Assembly: GCA_017472225.1 (NCBI GenBank)
Contig: JAFUQS010000011.1
Span: forward strand, 1 to 61,378
Length of the DNA: 61,378 bases
Direction of reading: 5' to 3'
From: Clostridia bacterium
Lineage (GTDB): Bacteria > Bacillota > Clostridia > Oscillospirales > Acutalibacteraceae
Shown here: in pieces, positions 1 to 8,581 of the stretch
Layout: every line of letters begins with the position of its first letter
How positions within the stretch are numbered: the stretch's first letter is position 1
Notes under the pieces: model-generated
The model's input: the letters and a program-made list of their open reading frames with translations, nothing else
Told to the model about the DNA's origin: nothing
Database searches by the model: none
Translations under genes and position numbers: made by a program

Positions 1-84
1 CATTACTTTGCCTTGGTATATCGCATTCAAAAAAGATCAAAGAGAACAAGGATAAAGAAGATAAATAGCCAAGGAGATCTCGTT

Positions 85-276
85 ATGTTGGTTGCAGGCA
101 TTATAATTACAATCGTTGCAGTTCTGATGATGATATTTCCGCAGTTTTTTGTTTTGCTGAAGAATTGTTCGTATTTTACTTCTGCGGATAGCGAAGCAGA
201 CTACATTGCAAACAATCAAAGCAAGCTTGAGGAATTGAAGAAGAATTCCACACTTGTTTGGAGTGCTGAACAGTAA
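85..276 (+). CDS. Small single-pass membrane protein of the mobile element
   Basis: This 63-residue protein starts at ATG 85, chosen because AAGGAG ends about 8 bases before it. The frame stays open to the window edge, so a longer protein cannot be excluded. Residues 1-25 form one hydrophobic membrane segment (LVAGIIITIVAVLMMIF). A short charged tail rich in Lys and Glu follows. I do not recognise the family. It lies upstream of a regulator and mobilization genes, so it is probably cargo or an accessory gene of the integrative element. A UUCG-loop terminator follows directly. Confidence 0.5.
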   Translation: MLVAGIIITIVAVLMMIFPQFFVLLKNCSYFTSADSEADYIANNQSKLEELKKNSTLVWSAEQ

Positions 277-282
277 CTAAGT

Positions 283-308
283 AAGGCGTCGCTTCGGCGG
301 CGTCTTTT
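283..308 (+). terminator. Rho-independent terminator with UUCG loop
   Basis: A 10-bp stem (283-292 pairing with 297-306, including G-U pairs) is closed by a TTCG tetraloop and followed by T residues. It ends transcription of the small membrane protein gene. Confidence 0.75.
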
Positions 309-322
309 GCCAATGTTAACAG

Positions 323-358
323 CCGTTGCTTGTAGCAACGGGGGATTTTCCGTATAAT
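323..358 (+). promoter_or_regulatory. Promoter with overlapping inverted repeat upstream of XRE regulator
   Basis: TTGTAG (330-335) and TATAAT (353-358) are separated by 17 bp. A perfect 7-bp inverted repeat, CCGTTGC at 323-329 and GCAACGG at 335-341, covers the -35 box. It is a plausible operator for autoregulation by the XRE protein that starts at 394; this last point is inference. Confidence 0.55.
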
Positions 359-393
359 GGAGATAACGAAACAAAGAAAGGAAGTTATCCCAA

Positions 394-903
394 ATGTTAA
401 AAGAAAACCTCAAAACAATTAGAAAGACGAAAGGGCTATCCCAAGAGGAACTTGCAATTAAACTAAATGTAGTGCGGCAAACAATTTCAAAGTGGGAACA
501 AGGTTTATCGGTGCCGGACTCCGAGATGCTACTAACAATTTCAGAAGTACTTGAAACACCAGTTAGCACATTGCTTGGCGAAACTGTTTCCGAGGCACAG
601 GCTGATGATTTGAAAGTAATCGCAGAAAAATTGGAAGTTATCAATCTACAACTTGCTCAAAGAAAAACTTCACGTAGGAAAACCCTCAACTGGATATGCA
701 TTTCAATTTGTGTTTTTACTGTCATTACACTCTTTATCCTTTTTCTGTTAGGTAGTCCTTATCTCAAATGGGACTACAGTAATGTGGAATGGGCTGTTGT
801 GGGAACAATTTTCCACGGTTTTGAATTTATCTTTGTAAGAGTTGCACCATTTGTATTTATTAGCTCTCTCGTAGGAGCAATATTAACACGAAAGAAACAA
901 TAA
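394..903 (+). CDS. XRE-family regulator with C-terminal membrane domain
   Basis: The 169-residue protein has an N-terminal helix-turn-helix of the Cro/C1 (XRE) type at residues 1-60 (LSQEELAIKLNVVRQTISKW). Two hydrophobic segments near residues 90-117 and 140-165 anchor the C-terminus in the membrane. This HTH-plus-membrane layout is common in Firmicutes regulators of transporters and mobile elements. The start is supported by AAGGAAG upstream. An inverted repeat overlaps its own promoter, which suggests autorepression. It could control excision or transfer of the surrounding element, but no target is visible. A UUCG-loop hairpin follows the gene. Confidence 0.88.
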   Translation: MLKENLKTIRKTKGLSQEELAIKLNVVRQTISKWEQGLSVPDSEMLLTISEVLETPVSTLLGETVSEAQADDLKVIAEKLEVINLQLAQRKTSRRKTLNWICISICVFTVITLFILFLLGSPYLKWDYSNVEWAVVGTIFHGFEFIFVRVAPFVFISSLVGAILTRKKQ

Positions 904-922
904 AAACCGTTTTGATTATTAG

Positions 923-948
923 AAAGGCATCGCTTCGGCGGTGCCTTT
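923..948 (+). terminator. Terminator hairpin with UUCG loop after XRE regulator
   Basis: An 11-bp stem (923-933 pairing with 938-948, one G-U pair) has a TTCG loop. The T tract is short. It closely resembles the hairpin at 283-308. Confidence 0.65.
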
Positions 949-1015
949 GCTTATGCCTAAACTTAATAGTATGCCCACCAATTCCGACAAATATTCAAAA
1001 CCGTCACTAAATTTA

Positions 1016-1045
1016 TTGACAAATATTAGTTCGATAGTGTATAAT
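1016..1045 (+). promoter_or_regulatory. Strong sigma-A promoter for a non-coding transcript
   Basis: A perfect TTGACA (1016-1021) and a perfect TATAAT (1040-1045) are 18 bp apart. No plausible coding region begins within 750 bp downstream on this strand, so the promoter most likely drives the structured RNA candidate at 1052-1296. Confidence 0.75.
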
Positions 1046-1051
1046 AAATTC

Positions 1052-1296
1052 CCTCTTATGAGGGACTACAACTGAATACGATGTAAGATTGAGATGTGGC
1101 AAAACCACCCAATGCCGGCGGTATGCTAAGAGAAAATACCGTCACCCACCACTCTATGCGTTTTGGTACTGTTAGCGAGTGAATGGGTGCGACAACAGTC
1201 CCGTCTTTGAATTTCAAAGCCGTTACATAGAACATCATTTTGAAGCGAGAGCAATGCTCCCGCCGATTTTTGATGTCTGTGTAGCGGCTTTTTTGT
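1052..1296 (+). ncRNA. Structured non-coding RNA candidate in the mobile element
   Basis: This roughly 245-nt region lies between a consensus promoter and a long terminator-like hairpin and has no convincing ORF. Visible pairings are nested as in a multi-branch RNA. GGGACT (1062-1067) pairs with AGTCCC (1197-1202) and encloses three hairpins: GTGG/CCAC (1096-1108), CGGTAT/ATACCG (1119-1141), and CACCCA-C-CACTC/GAGTG-AA-TGGGTG (1143-1189). The terminator arm pairs 1216-1227 with 1280-1291 and runs into a T tract. I do not recognise a known RNA family. It could be a regulatory RNA of transfer or copy control, or a long leader for the genes from 1848; this is inference. Confidence 0.55.
1216..1296 (+). 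terminator. Long terminator hairpin closing the structured RNA
   Basis: AAAGCCGTTACA (1216-1227) pairs with TGTAGCGGCTTT (1280-1291, one G-U). An inner ACATCA/TGATGT stem and a GCGAGAGC hairpin extend the arm. TTTTTT follows from 1289. Confidence 0.65.
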
Positions 1297-1340
1297 TTTG
1301 CTCTTTCTGAAAATATAGAAGAAATTTTCAAAACCGTTTG

Positions 1341-1530
1341 CATTTTCGCCTTTCTCACTGCCTATTCTTTGGGGATGAAAATTTTTCGAGGAATTTTTAC
1401 AGAAAGGTGATATTTTTGCCCTTCTCGCTGCCTACTTATTGGGGAATATAAATTTTTTGTGAATTTTTCGCAAAACGGTTGTATTTTACCTCTTTTCGCT
1501 GGCTACTCCTTGAGGGGGTAATTTTTAGCC
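1341..1530. repeat. Degenerate 70-bp tandem repeats (about 2.7 copies)
   Basis: Units start at 1341, 1411 and 1481 with an exact 70-bp period. Each contains a pyrimidine-rich block followed by CTGCCTA or CTGGCTA, then GGGG and runs of A and T (AATTTTT). A decayed partial unit precedes the first copy near 1321. The array is non-coding. Such iteron-like arrays are typical of replication-initiator, relaxosome or recombinase binding regions; a role here is inferred. Confidence 0.6.
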
Positions 1531-1847
1531 GCTTGTACTTAACAACTGAATGACCGTCTGAATGGGATACTCCGCCAAGACTTCCCCTATGGGAACGAGC
1601 GAGAAAACGCCGCTGAAAAAGCAGGGGCAGGAACGACATTCGGATAGAACGGCAAATTGGCTCTTGAACTGTTAAAGTTGGTATTTTTCCAAAAAGAATA
1701 GGTTTTGACGATGTCTGCACCGTTTAGGGCATTCCTATCGCAAAATCCGTGTTTTTCACAAGTATTGAACTGTGAAAAATCGGTCAAAAATGCCCTGCTT
1801 ACAAAATAAAGAAAAAACAAGCCAAATTTTGAAAGGAGCGTGAGCTT
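1531..1847. other. Non-coding stretch before the element genes
   Basis: No convincing gene or strong promoter is seen. The stretch holds a 37-codon open frame at 1562-1675 without a clear ribosome binding site. The sequence GAAAGGAGCGTGAGCTT just before 1848 is the ribosome binding site of the next gene. Confidence 0.5.
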
Positions 1848-2171
1848 ATGAAAACAGGACTTAAAAAGTCGCAGAAAACAACAGAAATATTCTTCGATGA
1901 AGCAAGCCGTTGGATTACGGTCAACACCTACAACACCGATCTCAAAAACAGATTGATCGCTTATGCCCAAAAGCATCCCGATTTGTGTCGGCTTACCGAT
2001 GATTACGAAGACGGCAGTCTTTCCTTTGAGATTGCAAAAGGTCGCTTTTGTTTTCGGTTGACCGAGCCGTATAGCGATGAGCGACGGGCGGCGGCAAGTG
2101 AATATGCAAAGAAGCAGAAAAACAAATTAAGAAACCAGCCGAAGGGAGTGATCCAAAATGAAGATGACTAA
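1848..2171 (+). CDS. Conserved mobile-element protein of unknown function
   Basis: This 107-residue, charged, soluble protein starts at an ATG preceded by GAAAGGAG. It has no signal peptide or membrane segment. The N-terminal half looks like a small alpha/beta fold (EIFFDEASRWITVNTYNTD), and the C-terminus is basic (AAASEYAKKQKNKLRNQ). Proteins of this style are, as far as I recall, frequent in Firmicutes integrative and conjugative elements, but I cannot assign an activity. Its end overlaps the next gene by 14 bp, indicating translational coupling within the element operon. Confidence 0.7.
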   Translation: MKTGLKKSQKTTEIFFDEASRWITVNTYNTDLKNRLIAYAQKHPDLCRLTDDYEDGSLSFEIAKGRFCFRLTEPYSDERRAAASEYAKKQKNKLRNQPKGVIQNEDD

Positions 2172-2517
2172 AGGAGAACGGCTCGTAGCCGAAATGCTCG
2201 GAGATATATCGCAGATGGGGATGCCGGTACTGACCGAAGAACACCCTTTTCTTCGGAAGGTAGTTGCATTTATGCAGACAAGAAAAGAATGGCTCGGCAC
2301 TGCTACCGACCTTCTGAACGCTGTCGGGGATAACTATACCCCACCCAATACCGTCACAAAATTATTACGGAAATACGACTACCAATATCTCTACAAGGAA
2401 AAAGGAATTGACGTATCCTTCCGCCGTACTAACCGGAAAAGGCTAATAGGATTATGCAATCTCTGTTATTCCCGTAGTGACAGTTCTGTGTACGGTAACG
2501 GTGACGGTTCTGTTTGA
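2158..2517 (+). CDS. Small element protein with winged-helix-like domain
   Basis: This 119-residue protein overlaps the preceding gene, with GAAGGGAG as its ribosome binding site. A second in-frame ATG lies two codons later. Residues 40-95 (KEWLGTATDLLNAVGDN, then NTVTKLLRKYDYQYLYKEKGI) resemble the winged-helix tail seen at the end of phage or element primase and helicase proteins. That tail is normally attached to a larger protein, so this may be a stand-alone DNA-binding remnant. The C-terminus past residue 100 is Ser/Gly-rich and may be a frame extension. The putative oriT lies directly downstream. Confidence 0.6.
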   Translation: MKMTKGERLVAEMLGDISQMGMPVLTEEHPFLRKVVAFMQTRKEWLGTATDLLNAVGDNYTPPNTVTKLLRKYDYQYLYKEKGIDVSFRRTNRKRLIGLCNLCYSRSDSSVYGNGDGSV

Positions 2518-2550
2518 GAGATAGGAGTAATTAAAAGAGAAAACACTATG

Positions 2551-2648
2551 CCTGTCCACAGGTATAGCGAGCATCGGATTTTGACACCAAAATCCAATCC
2601 ACACCCTAAAGGGATGTGGACTAACTCAGGGCGTGCCGCCCTATAACC
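2551..2648. other. Candidate oriT (origin of transfer)
   Basis: Three consecutive inverted repeats sit in the non-coding gap just before the MobC-like and relaxase genes. They are GGATTTTG/CAAAATCC (2576-2583 and 2588-2595), TCCACACCC/GGGATGTGGA (2598-2606 and 2611-2620), and AGGGCG/CGCCCT (2628-2633 and 2637-2642). Stacked inverted repeats with a GC-rich hairpin next to mobC-mobA are the usual form of an oriT in mobilizable elements. The nick site cannot be placed from sequence alone. Confidence 0.6.
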
Positions 2649-2688
2649 CTGCACAAAAGAATGAATTTAAGAATGGAGATGATGTAAA

Positions 2689-2982
2689 TTGAAAGATAAA
2701 AATAAAGATACTGTTCGGTTTTCTGTGCGGTTATCCGAAGAAGAAAAGGAAAAATTGGAACGCTCGGCAGAAATATGCGGACTGTCACAATCGGAATTTG
2801 TGCGGCAGCTCTGCAAGGGCAAAACACCGAAGCCAAAACCTACAAAAGAGTTTTGGGAACTGCTTGAAGCACTCTACGGTGTTCACAAAGGCTTTAAGGA
2901 ATGTGCAAAGTATGAGTCATCGGCACTAAATATCTGCAAAGAAATTGAGTGCTTTATCCTCGATTTGCAGGAGGTGGGATAA
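2689..2982 (+). CDS. MobC-like relaxosome accessory protein
   Basis: This 97-residue protein starts at TTG 2689, preceded by GGAGATG. Its N-terminus (VRFSVRLSEEEKEKLERSA then GLSQSEFVRQLC) matches the ribbon-helix-helix plus helical pattern of MobC-type mobilization proteins. These bind oriT DNA and help the relaxase open the nick region. The gene follows the oriT candidate and its stop codon directly abuts the ATG of the relaxase gene, so the two are translationally coupled. The rare start codon may lower its expression. Confidence 0.82.
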   Translation: MKDKNKDTVRFSVRLSEEEKEKLERSAEICGLSQSEFVRQLCKGKTPKPKPTKEFWELLEALYGVHKGFKECAKYESSALNICKEIECFILDLQEVG

Positions 2983-4344
2983 ATGGCTACAACGAGTTTA
3001 TGGCATATCGAAGGTCGGTTAAAAGACCTTATTGCCTACCTGGAAAACCCCGAAAAAACAGTAGCGAATAATTCCGCACTACAACCGTTATGGGAGGTTA
3101 TGTCATACGTCAGCCGCCCCGAAGCTACCGAGCAGGGCGAATATGTTTCCACCATAAATTGCTTAAAGGAAATTGCCCTGCAGCAGATGATTCTAACGAA
3201 AAAGCAGTACGGGAAAGAGAACGGATATATCGCTTGGCACGGTTATCAGAGCTTTAAGCCGGATGAGGTTACAGCAAAAGAAGCACACGAAATCGGATTG
3301 CAGACCGCAAGAGAAATGTGGGGTGATCGGTATCAAATTATCGTAACTACCCACCTTGACAAAGACCATCTGCACAATCATTTCTGCTTTAATTCCGTAT
3401 CCTTCATTGACGGTAAAAAGTACGATTATTCCAAAGCAGAGCAAAGAAAACTGCGGAGCGTGTCAGATCGCATTTGTTCAGAAAACTGCTTGTCGGTTAT
3501 TAAAAATCCACGCAAAGCACCGTCAAGACAAGTGTGGCTTGATGAAAAAAGCGGTAAACCTACCCGTTACAACGTGTATCGTGAAGATATGCGGGAAGCC
3601 ATTGATTACAGCCGAAGTCCAAAATATATTGAAGAATATTTGCAGAGAAAAGGATATATTACAGACTTCACGGGTAAGCATTGGAAGATAAAATTACCGC
3701 AATACGAACACTTTACAAGGCTTGATACCCTTGATGAAAGATGGACTCCCGAAAACTTAAAATGGTCGGTTGGCAGATATGTTTCTTTCGGTAGCAGACG
3801 GGCATATATTTCCTATCCAAAGGATATGCCGCAGGACTTAAAGGATTGGTTTCAGCCATTCCATCGGACAAGCCATATCTACCGCTTGTATTTGCATTAC
3901 TGTTATCTGCTCGGTTACTTGCCGAAAAACACGGATTACAAACCCACAAGTCCCTATCTCAAAGAGGACTTAAAGAAGCTCGACGAAATTTCCGAGCAGG
4001 TGCGGTATATGGGTAAATATCATATCGAAACATTTGACGATCTATATGCAGACCGAATAAAAATTGAAAGCGATATGAACAAGCTCATAGAGGTTCGTAC
4101 CAAACTGCAAAACAAAATCCGCAGAGCAACACCCACCGAAAAAGAAACCTTGCGAGAAGAAAAAGCAGGCGTTACGGCACGGATTACTGAACTGCGAAAA
4201 CAACTGAAAATGAACAAAGCCATCGAAGAACGCTCCGTTAAAATCCAAGAGAAAACGGACATGTTCTTTGCCAATGAAATTGTAGCTCAAAAAGTTAAAG
4301 AACAAAAAATCAGAGAACGACAGAGAGGAGGTTGGGAAAGATGA
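2983..4344 (+). CDS. Mobilization relaxase (MobA/VirD2 type)
   Basis: This 453-residue relaxase nicks oriT and pilots the DNA strand during conjugal mobilization. The metal-binding three-histidine signature is clear near residues 129-137 (HLHNHFCFN). The N-terminus (SLWHIEGRLKDLIAYLENPEK) is typical of relaxases from Firmicutes integrative elements. The region after about residue 340 is a charged coiled coil rich in Lys and Glu. No conjugation machinery is visible in the window, so the element probably relies on a helper for transfer. The gene follows mobC without a gap and overlaps the next gene by an ATGA junction. Confidence 0.95.
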   Translation: MATTSLWHIEGRLKDLIAYLENPEKTVANNSALQPLWEVMSYVSRPEATEQGEYVSTINCLKEIALQQMILTKKQYGKENGYIAWHGYQSFKPDEVTAKEAHEIGLQTAREMWGDRYQIIVTTHLDKDHLHNHFCFNSVSFIDGKKYDYSKAEQRKLRSVSDRICSENCLSVIKNPRKAPSRQVWLDEKSGKPTRYNVYREDMREAIDYSRSPKYIEEYLQRKGYITDFTGKHWKIKLPQYEHFTRLDTLDERWTPENLKWSVGRYVSFGSRRAYISYPKDMPQDLKDWFQPFHRTSHIYRLYLHYCYLLGYLPKNTDYKPTSPYLKEDLKKLDEISEQVRYMGKYHIETFDDLYADRIKIESDMNKLIEVRTKLQNKIRRATPTEKETLREEKAGVTARITELRKQLKMNKAIEERSVKIQEKTDMFFANEIVAQKVKEQKIRERQRGGWER

Positions 4345-4610
4345 CAGATAGAGAAAAAGATTTGGCGGAGATCCTTGCAAGGTTAGAGGAACAGCGCCCC
4401 GAAATTGAGCGTATCCTTCGCCGCCCCGCTATCATTGATACGGGCAGAGAGCCGAAAGACCTCTGTCGTATCCCGAAAGATGTGGACTTCACCGAAAAAG
4501 ACGGACACACGGAAGATGAGGTCGTCGGGCACTTGAATCCCGATGGCGAAGAATATCTGCTTAACACCGTTATCAGAAAACTCGGATATAAATTTCACGA
4601 AGAAGCCTAA
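4341..4610 (+). CDS. Small acidic element protein between relaxase and recombinase
   Basis: This 89-residue protein starts at ATG 4341, chosen because AGGAGG lies 9 bases upstream and its ATG overlaps the relaxase stop codon (ATGA). A TTG nine bases earlier is less likely. The first 35 residues form a charged helix (REKDLAEILARLEEQRPEIE). The rest is acidic and polar without membrane segments. I do not recognise a domain. Translational coupling with the relaxase suggests an accessory mobilization or regulatory role. Confidence 0.75.
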   Translation: MTDREKDLAEILARLEEQRPEIERILRRPAIIDTGREPKDLCRIPKDVDFTEKDGHTEDEVVGHLNPDGEEYLLNTVIRKLGYKFHEEA

Positions 4611-4625
4611 ACTTTATCACATTAA

Positions 4626-6374
<1,749 letters not shown>

Positions 6375-6385
6375 TAACGCAAAGC

Positions 6386-6411
6386 GGCGGCACAGCTTTC
6401 GCTGTACCGCC
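6386..6411 (+). terminator. Hairpin after the recombinase gene
   Basis: GGCGGCACAGC (6386-6396) pairs with GCTGTACCGCC (6401-6411) with one mismatch and a TTTC loop. It lacks a strong T tract. It may be a terminator or part of the element end. Confidence 0.45.
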
Positions 6412-6443
6412 ACCTTACATAAATACTTCGTTATCGCACCTCG

Positions 6444-6455
6444 GCTATGAATAGC
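6444..6455. other. Possible crossover (att) site at the element right end
   Basis: GCTAT and ATAGC form a 5-bp inverted repeat centred on the dinucleotide GA (6449-6450). It lies in the gap between the recombinase and the first chromosomal gene. Tn4451-type serine recombinases are known to recombine at a GA core. The left end is outside the window, so this remains a guess. Confidence 0.25.
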
Positions 6456-6472
6456 TCCTTTATTTTTGTTTT

Positions 6473-6697
6473 TTATGAATTTTCTTCAATGAATTTAATA
6501 ACATCGCCCACAGTGACGATTGTGTGAATTGCCTTGTTGGGAATTTCAATGTCGAATTCATCTTCAACTGCACAAGCAAGCTCTGCAAGTTCGAGTGAGT
6601 TAAGCTCCAGATCATTTTTGAGATCCGTGCTTTCGGTGATTTCGATGCTTGTATCACCGACATACTCTTCCAATAATTTCTTCAGTTTTTTAACCAT
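6473..6697 (-). CDS. Acyl carrier protein
   Basis: This 74-residue protein carries acyl groups on a phosphopantetheine arm. The attachment serine sits in LNSLEL, where most ACPs have DSL, so the Asp before Ser is replaced by Asn. The acidic helix II and the EFDIEIP motif are typical. The start is ATG at 6697, with AAGG upstream; an open extension upstream lies inside the ligase gene and is not used. The gene starts 1 bp past the stop of the acyl ligase gene, so the two are coupled. The ligase probably loads a free acid onto this carrier. The final acceptor is unknown. No terminator is visible downstream, possibly because the mobile element inserted there. Confidence 0.9.
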   Translation of the reverse strand: MVKKLKKLLEEYVGDTSIEITESTDLKNDLELNSLELAELACAVEDEFDIEIPNKAIHTIVTVGDVIKFIEENS

Positions 6698-6698
6698 T

Positions 6699-8285
6699 TC
6701 AGTTCGCTGCCTTTCTGATGATTTTCTTGGTAGTGGTTTTCGGGAATGGCTCATCACGAAGAACTACCTTGTTGATGTGCTTATGATAAGCAAGATTTTT
6801 ATTGATTTTTGAAATATCCCCATATATATCTTCTTCCGTCGGAGTGTCAATATCCTCCTTCGGATAGATTTCCGCAACGATTTTATCGTCTTTTCCGTAA
6901 ACGATAACCTCATCAACATAAGAAAGCTTATGTATGAGCTCTTCAAGCTCTTCGGCAGATACATTTTCACCGTTGGAAAGAATTATAAGGTTCTTTTTTC
7001 TGCCGGTTATAAAAACGAAACCGTCCTTGTCAACATATCCCAGGTCACCCGTTTTGAACCAACCGTCTTCAAAGCTTTCTTCAGTTCTTTCCTCGTCGTT
7101 GTAATATCCGCAGGAAACAGTTGTTCCCTTTGCCCAGATTTCACCGTCAACGCTTTTTACCTCACAGGTTTCAACGATTTTACCCACAGAACCGGGACGG
7201 TGATAATAGTCAAAGTTAACAGTGAGAAGGGGAGCACATTCCGTAAGTCCGTAGCCCTGATAAAGGTTAACACCGAGATCCTTGTAGTTGAGAATCATTT
7301 CTTCATTCAGGGGAGCACCGCCGCAAATGAAAATTCTGAGTCTTCCGCCAAAGCCTGCTCTCACTTCAGACATAAGTTTATCGCTTATGTTGATTCCGAG
7401 TCTGTTGAAAAGGCGTGAAATTGCAAGTCCTGTTCTGAGCTTTTTTTCCTTACCTTCCTTTTTTGCCGTGTGCCATATTTTTTCATAAAGCTTTTCGGCA
7501 ATCAGGGGAACGATTATCATAATTGTCGGCTGAAATTCCTTGATGTCCTTTTGCAGATATTTCAGTGAACGGCTTATGCAGATTGTAACACCGGCATAAA
7601 TTCCGCCGAAAATTGTGAAGGTGCTTTCAAGGGCATGATTAAAGGGAAGAACGGAAAGCAAAACATCCTTATCATGGGAATACTTCAAGGAAGCAAGACC
7701 GCAGCAAACATTGTTGGCAATGTTTCTTTGGGTGAGCATAACACCTTTGCTTTTACCTGTTGTGCCTGAGGTGAAAAGAATTGCCGCAAGTCTGTCCGGA
7801 TCAACAGTGGGGAAGAAGACCTCGTCGCTTGTTTCGGGCACTGCTTCGTCAATGCAGAGACTTTTGAAATCTTCACCCAATATTTCGAGTATCTCCTCTG
7901 CGGTATCGTCATATTCCTTATCATAGAACAGAAAGTCAGCATCGGATCTGATAAGCTGCTCACTCAGTACCTTGCCGTCAAGCTCTTTGTCAAGGGGAAT
8001 AACCGTCATGCCGGCATACTGAACACCGATATAAGCGGCAATCCACTGATAGCCGGAACCGCCGAGAATTGCAACATGACCTGTTTCAAGGCCCTGAGAA
8101 AGAAGATATTTACCATATCTTCGGCTGTCTTGCAGAAGCTCGTTATAGCTTTTTTCGAAGGTTTCCTTTTTCTTTTTATATTTAATCGCAATGCTGTCAC
8201 CGTATAACCCGGAGCTGCGTTCAACGAGTTCAACAATGGAATTGACCTTCTCGTTTTTGTAAAACTCGTATTTATTTTTATTCAA
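6699..8285 (-). CDS. AMP-dependent acyl ligase (long-chain acyl-CoA/ACP synthetase family)
   Basis: This 528-residue ANL-superfamily enzyme activates a carboxylic acid with ATP and transfers it to CoA or a carrier protein. The ATP-binding P-loop (LFTSGTTGKSKGVML) lies near residue 185, and the YGLTE, GWFKTGDLG and C-terminal KTTTKKI lysine motifs are all present. TTG at 8285 is chosen as start because GGAGGTG lies 7 bases before it. Upstream codons are in frame but lack a ribosome binding site. It is coupled to the ACP gene, so an acyl-ACP synthetase role is more likely than a CoA ligase role. A paralog is at 23306-24967. Confidence 0.88.
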   Translation of the reverse strand: MNKNKYEFYKNEKVNSIVELVERSSGLYGDSIAIKYKKKKETFEKSYNELLQDSRRYGKYLLSQGLETGHVAILGGSGYQWIAAYIGVQYAGMTVIPLDKELDGKVLSEQLIRSDADFLFYDKEYDDTAEEILEILGEDFKSLCIDEAVPETSDEVFFPTVDPDRLAAILFTSGTTGKSKGVMLTQRNIANNVCCGLASLKYSHDKDVLLSVLPFNHALESTFTIFGGIYAGVTICISRSLKYLQKDIKEFQPTIMIIVPLIAEKLYEKIWHTAKKEGKEKKLRTGLAISRLFNRLGINISDKLMSEVRAGFGGRLRIFICGGAPLNEEMILNYKDLGVNLYQGYGLTECAPLLTVNFDYYHRPGSVGKIVETCEVKSVDGEIWAKGTTVSCGYYNDEERTEESFEDGWFKTGDLGYVDKDGFVFITGRKKNLIILSNGENVSAEELEELIHKLSYVDEVIVYGKDDKIVAEIYPKEDIDTPTEEDIYGDISKINKNLAYHKHINKVVLRDEPFPKTTTKKIIRKAAN

Positions 8286-8540
8286 AATGCCACCTCCGAG
8301 TTGAATATGCAACACTTTTCGCAAAACTTTTGCTTTTGTTACAAGAATACGAAAAATATACTAAATTAAATAAAGTATAGCAAGGTCATATGAACAATTA
8401 TTTAACAAAACAGAACATAATTTAAACAAAATATTAAAATATACACAAAACATAAATCTGTGACGGTGTTGCATAAAAACAAGGTCAATATTGGTGTTGA
8501 TGTATTCTTCTGAACGATTTTTCAGAGTAATATCTGACAG

Positions 8541-8570
8541 AAAAAACAAGTCGGGATATTAACCCGACTT
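8541..8570 (-). terminator. Terminator of the secreted SGNH/Fn3 gene
   Basis: AAGTCGGG (8548-8555) pairs with CCCGACTT (8563-8570). Six T residues follow on the minus strand. Confidence 0.85.
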
Positions 8571-8581
8571 GCAGTATTTTT

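Noticed and set aside
1-85. Upstream extension of the first small membrane protein to the window edge
   Set aside because: The frame is open, but the ATG at 85 with a well-placed AAGGAG makes the shorter form more likely; the longer form cannot be tested without upstream sequence.
1341-1530. Possible CRISPR array in the 70-bp repeats
   Set aside because: The units are contiguous and diverged along their length with no constant repeat and variable spacer pattern, and there are no cas genes.
1562-1675. A 37-codon plus-strand ORF in the mobile element's non-coding stretch
   Set aside because: It has no ribosome binding site and no recognisable domain; it may be a remnant of an element gene but cannot be supported as a gene.
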